A DNA stretch of 64,000 nt from Algicoccus sp048820935 (GTDB lineage Bacteria; Pseudomonadota; Gammaproteobacteria; Burkholderiales; Burkholderiaceae_B). The position numbers and the translations under genes were made by a program. The first letter of the stretch is position 1. Every line of letters starts with the position of its first letter. Under the pieces are notes generated by a model that made no database searches, was not told where the DNA came from, and saw only the letters and a list, made by a program, of their open reading frames with translations. Positions 33,970 through 43,223 of this stretch are shown here, in pieces. The DNA lies in the NCBI RefSeq assembly GCF_048820935.1, contig NZ_JBMERD010000007.1, positions 62,001 to 126,000 on the forward strand, in the 5' to 3' direction.

Positions 33970-34760
33970 GTAAACGATTTACAGACAATCCTCAACCAGA
34001 ACTCAAATCAGGCTTTCTGACGCTACTTGAAAAAGAAATGCTGCGTTTCTGGCGTGTGGCACTACAAACCATTGCCGCGCCTGTCATGACCGCACTACTT
34101 TACTTGGTCGTGTTTGCTCAAGTGCTGCAGGATCGCATCAAAGTCTATGGGGTAATTCCGTATATCGAGTTCCTAATCCCCGGGCTAATGATGATGAGTA
34201 TGTTGCAAAACGCTTTTGCAAACCCATCGTCTTCACTCATCCAGAGTCGTATTACCGGCAATCTGGTGTTCATTCTCTTAACACCCATTTCGAATGGTCA
34301 GTTTTTTACAGCCTATGTACTAGCAGCCATTTTCCGTGGACTCGCGGTGGGTGCTGCGGTTTGGCTCATGTCTCTCTTTTTTGTACCGCTGCCACTGAAC
34401 CACCTTGGATGGGTACTCGCATTCGCCGTTCTAGCCTGTGGCATTATGGGCGTCTTAGGTCTGATTGCTGGCCTGTGGTCAGAAAAATTTGATCAATTGG
34501 CAGCCTTTCAGAACTTTTTAATCATGCCCGCCACATTTCTGTCGGGTGTGTTTTATTCCATTCACAGCCTGCCACCATTTTGGCAAAGCGTCTCACGCTG
34601 GAATCCGCTTTTCTACACCATTGATGGACTCAGATACGGATTTTTCGGGGTGAGTGATGTCTCGCCATGGACCAGTCTGATCGTTGTAACGACCGTATTC
34701 GTTGTTTTAGCGATACTGGCCATACGCCTGCTGGTTTCAGGTTACAAATTACGTTATTGA
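33966..34760 (+). CDS. ABC-2 type permease (YadH-like)
   Basis: This inner-membrane permease has 264 residues and about six membrane helices, with the ABC-2 family stretch QLAAFQNFLIMPATFLSGVF. It is coupled to the preceding ATPase by an ATGA overlap. Function beyond export is not known; the setting suggests an envelope role. Confidence 0.9.
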   Translation: MSKRFTDNPQPELKSGFLTLLEKEMLRFWRVALQTIAAPVMTALLYLVVFAQVLQDRIKVYGVIPYIEFLIPGLMMMSMLQNAFANPSSSLIQSRITGNLVFILLTPISNGQFFTAYVLAAIFRGLAVGAAVWLMSLFFVPLPLNHLGWVLAFAVLACGIMGVLGLIAGLWSEKFDQLAAFQNFLIMPATFLSGVFYSIHSLPPFWQSVSRWNPLFYTIDGLRYGFFGVSDVSPWTSLIVVTTVFVVLAILAIRLLVSGYKLRY

Positions 34761-34774
34761 GATCGATAAATACC

Positions 34775-35023
34775 ATGAACGAAAAGCCAACTCCCGAAGC
34801 TCTTCAAGCCGCGATTGCAGCAGGCCTGAATTGTCAACGTTTGGATGTACAAGGTGATGGTACCTATTTTAAGGCAGTCATCGTCAGCCCAGAATTTGAA
34901 GGTAAACGCCTAATTGCCCGTCACCAACTTGTTTACAAAGCATTGGGTGACCGCATGCGGACCGAAGTTCACGCGTTCTCTATGAAAACCCTGACACCTG
35001 AAGAGTTTGAGGCGCAAAACTGA
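34775..35023 (+). CDS. ibaG: BolA-family protein IbaG
   Basis: This 82-residue BolA/IbaG-like protein is thought to work with monothiol glutaredoxins in iron-sulfur or stress handling. The BolA core includes RLIARHQLVYKALGDRM with the conserved His. Start ATG 34775 was chosen because the longer frame overlaps the permease gene. Its TGA shares a base with the murA ATG. It is commonly found upstream of murA in Proteobacteria. Confidence 0.9.
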   Translation: MNEKPTPEALQAAIAAGLNCQRLDVQGDGTYFKAVIVSPEFEGKRLIARHQLVYKALGDRMRTEVHAFSMKTLTPEEFEAQN

Positions 35024-36273
35024 TGGATCGACTACGCATCACAGGGGGTACTCCCCTTCACGGTGAGGTCACCATCTCTGGTGCTAAAAACGCTGCTTTA
35101 CCCATTCTGTGTGCCTGTTTACTGACCGAAGAGCCCGTTCGGCTGAACAATGTCCCTGATCTAAAGGACATTCGCACCATGTTGCGTTTGCTTGAGCAAC
35201 TCGGCGTCAAGGTGCAATGGCATGATTCAGAGAGTCTGACGTTACAAGCTAGCGACATTACGTCGTATGAAGCCGCGTATGATCTAGTCAAGACCATGCG
35301 CGCATCCATTCTGGTGCTCGGACCGCTCGTTGCTCGCTTTGGGCAAGCGCGTGTCAGTCTCCCAGGAGGCTGCGCCATTGGGCAGCGTCCGGTCGATCAG
35401 CATATCCGTGGTTTAGCCGCATTAGGCGCCCAGATTCAAATGACGCAAGGCTATGTCGTTGCGCAATCAGATCGTTTACAAGGCAACACAGTTCGCACCG
35501 ATATGGTCACCGTCACCGGCACAGAAAACCTGATGATGGCCGCCGTCTTGGCGCAAGGCACCACAGTTTTAGAAAATGCAGCCCGCGAACCGGAAATTGT
35601 CGATTTAGCCAATCTCCTCATCAAAATGGGCGCCCGTATTAAAGGTCATGGCACCGATCGCATTGTGATCGAAGGGGTTGATCGCCTGCACGGCGCAGAG
35701 CACAACATTATTTCTGACCGCATAGAGGCGGGCAGTTTTCTGTGTGCCGTCGCAGCCACTGGAGGTCAGATTCGCCTCAACGCTGTCGAGCCCGACATTA
35801 TGGGTGCCACCCTCGACAAACTGCGTGAAGCGGGTTTGTCACTGACCCTAGGGGAAGACTGGATCGAAGCGACGATGAATGGCAGACCAAACTCCGTTGA
35901 TATTCGCACCCATGAATATCCCGGCTTTGCCACCGACATGCAAGCACAATTCATGGCTTTAAACACGGTAGCGACAGGCGTTGCACTGATTGTTGAAACC
36001 ATCTTTGAAAACCGCTTCATGCACGTCCAAGAATTAATCCGACTCGGTGCCAATATCGAGGTCGATGGTTCAACTGCGGTGGTGCGTGGTGTGGACACGC
36101 TCTGCGGTGCAACTGTCATGGCCACCGATTTGCGAGCCTCGGCAAGTCTGGTCATTGCCGGACTCGCTGCACAAGGTCAAACCATCGTCGAACGCATTTA
36201 TCACCTCGATCGAGGTTATGCTCAGATGGAGCACAAATTGCAAAGTCTTGGCGCACAAATTGAGCGCATTTAA
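35023..36273 (+). CDS. murA: UDP-GlcNAc enolpyruvyl transferase MurA
   Basis: MurA transfers enolpyruvate from PEP to UDP-GlcNAc, the first committed step of peptidoglycan. It has 416 residues. The PEP and fosfomycin target Cys is present in GGCAIGQRPVDQH (near 117), and the N-terminal SGAKNAALPI motif is present. It is translationally coupled to ibaG (TGATG). Confidence 0.96.
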   Translation: MDRLRITGGTPLHGEVTISGAKNAALPILCACLLTEEPVRLNNVPDLKDIRTMLRLLEQLGVKVQWHDSESLTLQASDITSYEAAYDLVKTMRASILVLGPLVARFGQARVSLPGGCAIGQRPVDQHIRGLAALGAQIQMTQGYVVAQSDRLQGNTVRTDMVTVTGTENLMMAAVLAQGTTVLENAAREPEIVDLANLLIKMGARIKGHGTDRIVIEGVDRLHGAEHNIISDRIEAGSFLCAVAATGGQIRLNAVEPDIMGATLDKLREAGLSLTLGEDWIEATMNGRPNSVDIRTHEYPGFATDMQAQFMALNTVATGVALIVETIFENRFMHVQELIRLGANIEVDGSTAVVRGVDTLCGATVMATDLRASASLVIAGLAAQGQTIVERIYHLDRGYAQMEHKLQSLGAQIERI

Positions 36274-36323
36274 AGCCGAATAACCTCCGATTCTGAGAAC
36301 ATACGAAAGCGCAAGGAACCCAC

Positions 36324-37004
36324 ATGACCGAGCTACAACAGGCGCCCATCACACTGGCGCTCTCTAAAGGTCGAATTTTTGAAGAAACATTGCCACTCCT
36401 CCAAGATGCAGGCATTGAGGTCAGCGAAGATCCGGAAACATCTCGTAAGCTGATTTTGTCGACCAATCAGCCCGATATTCGTATCATTATCGTGCGCGCC
36501 TCGGACGTTCCGACTTACGTCGAATACGGTGCTGCAGATCTAGGGATCGCCGGCAAAGATGTCTTGGTCGAACATGCGGGCGGTGCGCATCCTGGCGCGC
36601 TCTATCAACCCATTGATTTACAGATCGCACGCTGTCGGTTGTGTGTCGCTACTCGAGAAGGGTTTGACTATGAGGCAGCAGTTCAACAAGGTGCACGCTT
36701 ACGAATTGCAACCAAATATGTGCGTGCGGCCAGAGATCACTTTGCCGCCAAAGGCGTCTATGTCGATTTGATCAAGCTCTACGGCTCCATGGAATTGGCA
36801 CCATTAATTGGCTTGGCCGATGCGATTGTGGATCTGGTCTCAACTGGTAATACGCTGCGCGCCAATGGCTTGGTTGCTGTTGAAGATATTATGCCGATTT
36901 CATCGCGACTGATCGTGAATCGAGCTTCACTCAAGTTGCGGCGCAAGAAAATCCAACCCATGTTGGATGTGTTTCAAAGAGCCAGTCAGGAAACTATAGC
37001 CTGA
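36324..37004 (+). CDS. hisG: ATP phosphoribosyltransferase HisG (short form)
   Basis: HisG joins ATP and PRPP, the first step of histidine synthesis. At 226 residues it is the short HisG-S form, which lacks the C-terminal regulatory domain and needs HisZ as partner. No hisZ is in the window. Motifs LALSKGRIFEET and ELAPLIGLADAIVDLVSTG fit. It heads the his array. Confidence 0.95.
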   Translation: MTELQQAPITLALSKGRIFEETLPLLQDAGIEVSEDPETSRKLILSTNQPDIRIIIVRASDVPTYVEYGAADLGIAGKDVLVEHAGGAHPGALYQPIDLQIARCRLCVATREGFDYEAAVQQGARLRIATKYVRAARDHFAAKGVYVDLIKLYGSMELAPLIGLADAIVDLVSTGNTLRANGLVAVEDIMPISSRLIVNRASLKLRRKKIQPMLDVFQRASQETIA

Positions 37005-37050
37005 TCTCACTGTCTAACTTTCATCGACTTCTATTAAAAAACTGAACACC

Positions 37051-38355
37051 ATGGCAACTACTTCAAGACTTTCCAGCACCGATCCAGATTTTGATGTCCG
37101 GTTACGTGATTTGCTGCACGTCGACATGGCTGAGGATCTCGACATTGATTCCGTGGTTGCATCCATCCTGAAAGACATCCGTGTACAGGGTGATGCAGCA
37201 CTTCTGGCTTTAACGGCCCGCTTTGATGGGGTTAAAGTCGACCATGTCAGTGAACTTGAAATCCCGCGTGAGCAATGGCATGAAGCGCTTGAAAGTCTGA
37301 CCGACGAACAGCGCGAAGCCTTACACGTTGCCGCACAACGCATTCGTGAGTATCACCAAAAACAATTACAAGACGATTGGGACTTTGAGGAAGCCGACGG
37401 CACGCGCCTAGGACAAAAAATTACCCCACTCGATCGCGTGGGTCTGTATGTCCCCGGTGGCAAAGCAGCGTATCCCTCTTCAGTCCTGATGAATGCCATT
37501 CCAGCCAAAGTCGCCGGAGTTGGTGAGCTTATTATGGTGACCCCAACCCCAAGTGGCGTCTGTAATCCGTTAGTTCTTGCCGCCGCCGCCATCGGTGGTG
37601 TCGATCGAGTCTACGCGATTGGCGGTGCCCAAGCAGTGGGCGCACTGGCCTATGGTACAGAGACCATCCAATCAGTCGATAAAATCGTGGGACCAGGCAA
37701 CGCCTATGTAGCTGCCGCCAAGCGTCGGGTGTTTGGACTCGTTGGCATTGACATGATTGCTGGACCTAGTGAAATCTTGATCATCTGTGATGGCAAAACA
37801 CCGGCCGACTGGATTGCGATGGATTTATTCTCGCAAGCTGAACACGACGAATTAGCACAGGCTATTTTGTTATCACCAGATGCTGAATTCTTAGACGAAG
37901 TACAAGCCAGTATCGAGCGCTTGTTACCACAAATGCCGCGTAAAGACATTATTGCAACCAGCCTAAAAAACCGTGGCGCCCTAATTCAAGTGCGCGATAT
38001 GGAGCAGGCCTGTGAAGTGGCTAATCGCATTGCGCCAGAACACCTCGAAGTTTCCACAGAAAATCCACGTCAGTGGCTTCCCAGATTACGCCATGCCGGC
38101 GCAATCTTCTTGGGACGCAATACATCCGAGTCCCTCGGAGACTACTGTGCTGGACCTAACCACGTGTTACCCACATCAGGAACCGCACGATTCTCATCAC
38201 CGCTGGGTGTGTACGACTTCCAGAAACGCACGAGCCTGATCGAAATTTCTGAGGCCGGTGCGACCACGCTGGGTCGAGTGGCCGACATCCTTGCACGCGG
38301 TGAAGGACTGGATGCCCATGCAGCCAGTGCCCGCTTTCGGATTAAGTCATCGTAA
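37051..38355 (+). CDS. hisD: histidinol dehydrogenase HisD
   Basis: HisD oxidises histidinol to histidine in the last two steps. It has 434 residues with the signature region DMIAGPSEILIICD and the zinc and catalytic histidines around SQAEHDELAQ and APEHLEV. The next gene is hisB after a 71-base gap; hisC, often between them in related bacteria, is absent. Confidence 0.96.
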   Translation: MATTSRLSSTDPDFDVRLRDLLHVDMAEDLDIDSVVASILKDIRVQGDAALLALTARFDGVKVDHVSELEIPREQWHEALESLTDEQREALHVAAQRIREYHQKQLQDDWDFEEADGTRLGQKITPLDRVGLYVPGGKAAYPSSVLMNAIPAKVAGVGELIMVTPTPSGVCNPLVLAAAAIGGVDRVYAIGGAQAVGALAYGTETIQSVDKIVGPGNAYVAAAKRRVFGLVGIDMIAGPSEILIICDGKTPADWIAMDLFSQAEHDELAQAILLSPDAEFLDEVQASIERLLPQMPRKDIIATSLKNRGALIQVRDMEQACEVANRIAPEHLEVSTENPRQWLPRLRHAGAIFLGRNTSESLGDYCAGPNHVLPTSGTARFSSPLGVYDFQKRTSLIEISEAGATTLGRVADILARGEGLDAHAASARFRIKSS

Positions 38356-38426
38356 TCCGAGGCGATGTCACCGTACAATAGAGACAAACCGATTTATAGA
38401 ACGTATTTAAAGAGATTAGCCAGACA

Positions 38427-39014
38427 ATGCGCAAAGCAGATATCACCCGCAATACCCGAGAAACTCAGATTCAGGTCCAGATTGACTTGGATGGCACAGG
38501 CAAGCAAACCATCGACACGGGTGTTCCTTTTCTAGACCACATGCTGGATCAGATTGCCAGACATGGTTTGATCGACATGAACATTAAAGCCAATGGTGAC
38601 TTGCATATTGATGCGCACCACACCGTCGAAGACGTGGGCATTACGTTTGGACAAGCTCTACTCAAGGCCGTGGGTGACAAAGCCGGTATCCGTCGCTACG
38701 GTCACGCTTATGTGCCTATGGACGAAGCTTTGTCACGCGTGGTGATCGATCTATCCGGACGTCCCATGCTGACCTATGACGTGCCGTTCACACGTGCACG
38801 GATTGGTGACTTTGACGTCGACTTGGCGCGTGAGTTTTTTCAGGGGCTGGCCAACAGTTCCCTCATGACCTTGCATATTGATAATCTGCGTGGCATCAAC
38901 GCGCACCACCAGTGCGAAACCGTCTTTAAAGCCTTTGGTCGCGCATTGCGCATGGCCGTTGAAATGGATCCGGGTCAAAAAGGTGTGATCCCATCCACCA
39001 AGGGTGTCCTCTGA
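38427..39014 (+). CDS. hisB: imidazoleglycerol-phosphate dehydratase HisB
   Basis: This is a monofunctional dehydratase of 195 residues. The manganese-binding motifs FLDHMLDQIARHG, DAHHTVED and NAHHQCE are intact. It lacks the phosphatase domain of enteric HisB, so histidinol phosphatase must be encoded elsewhere. It lies 23 bases before hisH. Confidence 0.96.
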   Translation: MRKADITRNTRETQIQVQIDLDGTGKQTIDTGVPFLDHMLDQIARHGLIDMNIKANGDLHIDAHHTVEDVGITFGQALLKAVGDKAGIRRYGHAYVPMDEALSRVVIDLSGRPMLTYDVPFTRARIGDFDVDLAREFFQGLANSSLMTLHIDNLRGINAHHQCETVFKAFGRALRMAVEMDPGQKGVIPSTKGVL

Positions 39015-39037
39015 TCTTTTCAACACTGCCGTAAATC

Positions 39038-39709
39038 ATGACCACGATCGCCATCGTCGAATATGGGACCGGTAACCATCGGTCTGTTCTGAACGCATTG
39101 CGAATGGTCGCACCTGCTGCACGCGCCGTAATCACACGTGATCGTCAGACCATACTGGAGGCAGATCGTGTGATTCTGCCAGGTCAGGGCGCGATGCACA
39201 GTTGCATGGCCAGTTTAAAAACCGGCCACCTGCACGACACCTTGCTTGAAGCGGCTCGCAACAAACCGTTTCTAGGCATTTGTATTGGTTTACAAATGCT
39301 GTTTGAGCACAGCGACGAGGGGCAGACCCCTGGACTAGGGCTCATCAAAGGCGATGTCCACGGACTTCGCCCAAGTATTGAAACGGCTGCGCGCGCCCAA
39401 AAACACGCACCAACGCCAACAAATTCCACATCTTTATTTAAAATCCCACATATGGGATGGAATCGAGTCCATCAGACGCAAGCACACCCTTTATGGGAAA
39501 AAATCGCACAGGACACCGCATTTTATTTCGTACACAGTTACTATGTAGAGCCGACAGACGCCAAAACGCGGACTGCCGAAACAAGCTATGGCATTACGTT
39601 CACAAGTGCCGTGGCGCAGGACAATATTTTTGCAGTGCAATTTCACCCAGAAAAGAGCGCAACGGCTGGTTTGCAGCTGTTTCGTAATTTTGTAGACTGG
39701 AATCTCTAA
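39038..39709 (+). CDS. hisH: imidazole glycerol phosphate synthase subunit HisH
   Basis: HisH is the glutaminase subunit that feeds ammonia to HisF. It has 223 residues, somewhat long, with the nucleophile Cys in GICIGLQMLFE (near 85) and the His/Glu pair in QFHPEKS. An extra polar stretch around 118-138 (AARAQKHAPTPTNSTS) is unusual and probably a surface loop. Confidence 0.95.
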   Translation: MTTIAIVEYGTGNHRSVLNALRMVAPAARAVITRDRQTILEADRVILPGQGAMHSCMASLKTGHLHDTLLEAARNKPFLGICIGLQMLFEHSDEGQTPGLGLIKGDVHGLRPSIETAARAQKHAPTPTNSTSLFKIPHMGWNRVHQTQAHPLWEKIAQDTAFYFVHSYYVEPTDAKTRTAETSYGITFTSAVAQDNIFAVQFHPEKSATAGLQLFRNFVDWNL

Positions 39710-39734
39710 ACTTTTACAACACTGATTACTCGCT

Positions 39735-40475
39735 ATGCTGTTGATCCCTGCCATTGACCTTAAAGACGGAAAGTGCGTGCGCTTGCGTCAAGGCGATATG
39801 AATGACGCCACCATCTTCTCGGAAGACCCTGTCGAGATGGCCGACCACTGGGCTGATCTGGGCGCACAACGATTACACCTAGTTGACCTCAACGGAGCCA
39901 TTTCCGGCAAACCCGTCAACGACGCCATCATCCGGGACATTCTGGATGCCATGGGCGACGATGTGCCTGTGCAGATTGGTGGCGGTATCCGTGATCTGGA
40001 TACTATTGAACACTATCTGGACGCCGGTATTTCTTACGTCATCATCGGAACAGCCGCTGTCAAAAGCCCAGGCTTTTTACATGATGCGTGTAGCGCATTT
40101 CCTGGCCACATCATTGTGGGCTTGGATGCGCGTGAAGGTCGTGTCGCAACCGACGGTTGGCGCAAAACCACAAAACACGTGGTCACAGATCTCGCCAAAA
40201 AGTTTGAAGACTATGGTTGTGAATCCATCATTTATACCGACATTGGCCGTGACGGCATGTTGACTGGCGTCAACATCGAAGCCACCGTTGAACTCGCCCG
40301 AGCTGTGAGCATCCCAGTCATTGCCTCCGGTGGTGTCACCGATATGCGCGACATTGAAGCTTTGTGCGCTGTTGAACACGAAGGGATTGAAGGCGCCATT
40401 CTCGGACGCAGTATCTATGAAGGTACCTTGGACTTCGCACAAGCCATTGAACGCGCTGAAGAGCTTTCTGAATGA
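39735..40475 (+). CDS. hisA: phosphoribosylformimino-AICAR-P isomerase HisA
   Basis: HisA is a beta-alpha barrel isomerase in histidine synthesis. It has 246 residues with the N-terminal LLIPAIDLKDGKCVRL and GGIRD and ASGGVTDM phosphate sites. It shares ancestry with HisF, which follows and overlaps it by four bases (ATGA). Confidence 0.96.
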   Translation: MLLIPAIDLKDGKCVRLRQGDMNDATIFSEDPVEMADHWADLGAQRLHLVDLNGAISGKPVNDAIIRDILDAMGDDVPVQIGGGIRDLDTIEHYLDAGISYVIIGTAAVKSPGFLHDACSAFPGHIIVGLDAREGRVATDGWRKTTKHVVTDLAKKFEDYGCESIIYTDIGRDGMLTGVNIEATVELARAVSIPVIASGGVTDMRDIEALCAVEHEGIEGAILGRSIYEGTLDFAQAIERAEELSE

Positions 40476-41296
40476 GTACATCCACACAACTGACAACTGA
40501 CAATTCATTGCCCAACGGTTTGACGCGTCGCATTATTCCTTGCTTGGATGTCACCGCAGGCCGTGTGGTTAAAGGGGTCAATTTTGTTGATCTGATCGAT
40601 GCCGGTGATCCCGTTGAAATTGCCCGTCGCTACAACGAACAAGGCGCCGATGAATTGACGTTTCTGGACATCACCGCGACGTCAGATGGCCGGGATTTAA
40701 TCCTGCCCATCATCGAAGCGGTTGCTGCAGAAATTTTCATTCCCCTGACCGTTGGTGGCGGCGTGCGCCAACTCAGTGATATTCAGCGTTTACTCACCGC
40801 AGGCGCCGACAAAGTCAGCATCAACAGTGCCGCAATTACCAATCCCGATCTGATCAAATCAGCCAGCGACCATCACGGATCACAATGTATTGTGATTGCC
40901 ATTGATGCCCGCCGCGTCCCTGATAGTCCAGACGATCAGCCGCGCTGGGAAGTCTATACGCACGGTGGACGTCGTGCCACGGGGCTCGATGTCATCGAAT
41001 GGGCACAGCGTATGGCCAAGGATGGTGCCGGTGAAATTCTGCTCACCAGCATGGATAGAGACGGTACCCGTAGCGGTTTTGATTTGGCGTTAACGCGTGC
41101 TGTAAGCGATGCAGTGAGCGTTCCAGTGATTGCGTCGGGTGGTGTAGGCACATTAGAGCATCTGGCCCAGGGCGTCACCCAAGGGGGTGCAAACGCCGTA
41201 CTGGCGGCCAGTATCTTCCATTTTGGGGAATTCACCATTGCGCAAGCCAAAGATTATTTGGCTGCTCAGGGCATTCCTGTCAGAAGGACGCCGTAA
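40472..41296 (+). CDS. hisF: imidazole glycerol phosphate synthase subunit HisF
   Basis: HisF is the cyclase barrel that, with HisH, makes imidazole glycerol phosphate and AICAR. It has 274 residues. The first catalytic Asp is in PCLDVTAGRVVKG; GGGVRQLSD and ASGGVGTLE phosphate loops are present. It is coupled to hisA by ATGA and to hisI by TAATG. Confidence 0.96.
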   Translation: MSTSTQLTTDNSLPNGLTRRIIPCLDVTAGRVVKGVNFVDLIDAGDPVEIARRYNEQGADELTFLDITATSDGRDLILPIIEAVAAEIFIPLTVGGGVRQLSDIQRLLTAGADKVSINSAAITNPDLIKSASDHHGSQCIVIAIDARRVPDSPDDQPRWEVYTHGGRRATGLDVIEWAQRMAKDGAGEILLTSMDRDGTRSGFDLALTRAVSDAVSVPVIASGGVGTLEHLAQGVTQGGANAVLAASIFHFGEFTIAQAKDYLAAQGIPVRRTP

Positions 41297-41688
41297 TGTC
41301 GTGGTTGGATGAAGTACGTTTTGATGACAACGGACTTATTCCCGCAATTGCGCAGGACGTTTCAAGCGGGCGTATCTTGATGGTCGCTTGGATGAACCGG
41401 ACTGCGTTGGAAAAGACCGTCCAGGAAGGCGTTGCGGTCTACTGGTCCAGATCACGTCAAGCGCTGTGGCATAAAGGCGAGTCGTCAGGTCATACGCAAC
41501 GCGTCCATGACATTCGTCTCGATTGTGATGCGGACGTGATTCTACTGACAGTCGAACAAATCGGTCAGATTGCGTGTCACACAGGACGTGAAAGCTGTTT
41601 TTATCAACAGCTCGTTGCGACGGCACAAGGACATGAATGGAAAGCCGTGGATCCTGTCCTTAAAGACCCCAAGGAAATTTACCGATGA
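41296..41688 (+). CDS. hisI: phosphoribosyl-AMP cyclohydrolase HisI
   Basis: HisI opens the purine ring of phosphoribosyl-AMP. It has 130 residues. The metal and active-site cysteines are seen in LDCDADVILLTVEQ and CHTGRESCFY. It is a separate protein from HisE, as usual in Betaproteobacteria, with stop and start overlapping hisE (ATGA). Confidence 0.95.
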   Translation: MSWLDEVRFDDNGLIPAIAQDVSSGRILMVAWMNRTALEKTVQEGVAVYWSRSRQALWHKGESSGHTQRVHDIRLDCDADVILLTVEQIGQIACHTGRESCFYQQLVATAQGHEWKAVDPVLKDPKEIYR

Positions 41689-42041
41689 CCTCACAAACAG
41701 ATGTCCTCAAAGCCATCGCCGATGTGCTTGAGACGCGTCGTCCTCAGGATGGCGCGGATCCTCAATCATCCTATGTCGCCTCTCTGCTTTCTCGAGGTCA
41801 AGACACCATTTTGAAGAAGATTGGTGAAGAATCCACTGAATTAGTGATGGCCTCTAAAGATCAGTCTTCGGAAATGATTCTGTATGAGATGGCCGATCTG
41901 TGGTTTCATTGCATGGTCTTACTCACCCACCATCATTTACGCCCCGAGGACGTGATCAATGAACTGGCGCGTCGCCAGGGACTTAGCGGACTTGAGGAAA
42001 AAGCTTTAAGATCTTCCACAGGAGGACCCTCTGATGAGTGA
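41685..42041 (+). CDS. hisE: phosphoribosyl-ATP pyrophosphatase HisE
   Basis: HisE removes pyrophosphate from phosphoribosyl-ATP, the second step of the pathway. It has 118 residues and a MazG-like all-alpha fold with KKIGEESTELVMASK and the E-x-x-D metal motif in YEMADLWFH. It overlaps hinT by eight bases. Confidence 0.94.
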   Translation: MTSQTDVLKAIADVLETRRPQDGADPQSSYVASLLSRGQDTILKKIGEESTELVMASKDQSSEMILYEMADLWFHCMVLLTHHHLRPEDVINELARRQGLSGLEEKALRSSTGGPSDE

Positions 42042-42402
42042 AAACTGTATTTTCTGCAAAATTGTTGCCAACGAACTGCCGTCTAAGAAAGTCTATGAAG
42101 ATGATGACTTACTCGCTTTCTTGGACATTTCCCCTTTGGCACCCGTTCACATTCTCGTGATCCCCAAGCATCATATCGTCTCACTTCAAGATGTCACCGA
42201 CAGTGATCAACCTTGGTTGGGTAAAATGATGGCATTGGTTCCTAAGCTTGCCGCAGAAAACGGCTGCGAGCCGGGCCCGGATGGCGGATTTCGGATTGTT
42301 GTCAATTCCGGTCAGCACGGTGGTCAAGAAGTTGATCACCTTCACTTACATATTCTTGGTGGTCCACGTCCATGGTCTGGGCGTGCTTCACTGACAGCCT
42401 GA
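42034..42402 (+). CDS. hinT: HIT-family nucleotide hydrolase (HinT-like)
   Basis: HinT-type proteins hydrolyse AMP-lysine and similar phosphoramidates. It has 122 residues. The histidine triad is HLHLHILGG near 108-116, and the N-terminal CIFCKI zinc-like motif is present. It overlaps hisE and precedes tatA, an order common in betaproteobacteria. Confidence 0.94.
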   Translation: MSENCIFCKIVANELPSKKVYEDDDLLAFLDISPLAPVHILVIPKHHIVSLQDVTDSDQPWLGKMMALVPKLAAENGCEPGPDGGFRIVVNSGQHGGQEVDHLHLHILGGPRPWSGRASLTA

Positions 42403-42415
42403 GCAGGAGGCAAGC

Positions 42416-42658
42416 ATGGGCGCATTTAGTATTTGGCATTGGTTAATTGTTCTGATCGTTGTTTTGTTGATTTTTGGAACAAAGAAATTGCGCAATATTG
42501 GCTCTGATCTCGGAGGCGCAGTCAAAGGTTTTAAAGAAGGTATGAAAGAGGGTGATGCTGCCGATGAAAAAACAGCGGCAACAACTCAACGTGTGGCAGC
42601 CGACAGTGACACTGTCGATGTCGAAGCGCGTGAAAAATCTGACGCCTCTAAATCCTGA
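42416..42658 (+). CDS. tatA: twin-arginine translocase subunit TatA
   Basis: TatA oligomerises to form the passage for folded proteins. It has 80 residues with one N-terminal membrane helix, then FGTKKLRNIGSDLGGAVKGF, the hinge and amphipathic helix typical of TatA, and an acidic tail. An AGGAGG ribosome site precedes the ATG. Confidence 0.94.
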   Translation: MGAFSIWHWLIVLIVVLLIFGTKKLRNIGSDLGGAVKGFKEGMKEGDAADEKTAATTQRVAADSDTVDVEAREKSDASKS

Positions 42659-42722
42659 TTTGTATGGCTTATAGATCGGTTTGCGCTGCAAGCCGGTCCA
42701 TTGATTTCGCAGGGGAACCAAG

Positions 42723-43223
42723 TTGTTCGATATAAGCTTTAGCGAACTGCTGCTGATTGGCGTTGTCGCGCTGGTTGTCATCGGCCCAGAACGTTTGCCG
42801 AAAGTCGCCCGCACCGTCGGCCATCTGCTGGGGCGGGCGCAACGCTATGTGAACAACGTTAAAAGCGATATTCAGCGTGAAGTCGAATTGGACGATCTGC
42901 GTAAAATTAAAGAAGAAATGGAATCTGCTGCACACTCCATGCGCGATTCGCTTCAAGATGCTGCGGGCTCTTTCAAAGACAGCGTGAGTAAACCGGTTGA
43001 AGATCTGCAATCGGAACTCGATGCAACCGCAAAAGATATTTCTCGCGTCATGGCGAATCAGACCCAAGAGCCAACGGCCGCTGAAACTGCTGAAGTATCT
43101 GACGCGCCTACAGAAGTATCAACGCAAGCAGCGTCAGATACACCACAAATTACTGTGGATAACGAGCAAGCAGACCCTATATCCCAAACCCAATCACCAT
43201 CCGATGCGGAGTATAAGCGTTGA
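42723..43223 (+). CDS. tatB: twin-arginine translocase subunit TatB
   Basis: TatB works with TatC to recognise Tat signal peptides. It has 166 residues from a TTG start (MFDISFSELLLIGVVALVVIGPERLPKVA), where the Pro after Gly is typical. A long charged helix and Ser/Thr/Gln-rich tail follow. Its stop overlaps the tatC start. Confidence 0.92.
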   Translation: MFDISFSELLLIGVVALVVIGPERLPKVARTVGHLLGRAQRYVNNVKSDIQREVELDDLRKIKEEMESAAHSMRDSLQDAAGSFKDSVSKPVEDLQSELDATAKDISRVMANQTQEPTAAETAEVSDAPTEVSTQAASDTPQITVDNEQADPISQTQSPSDAEYKR

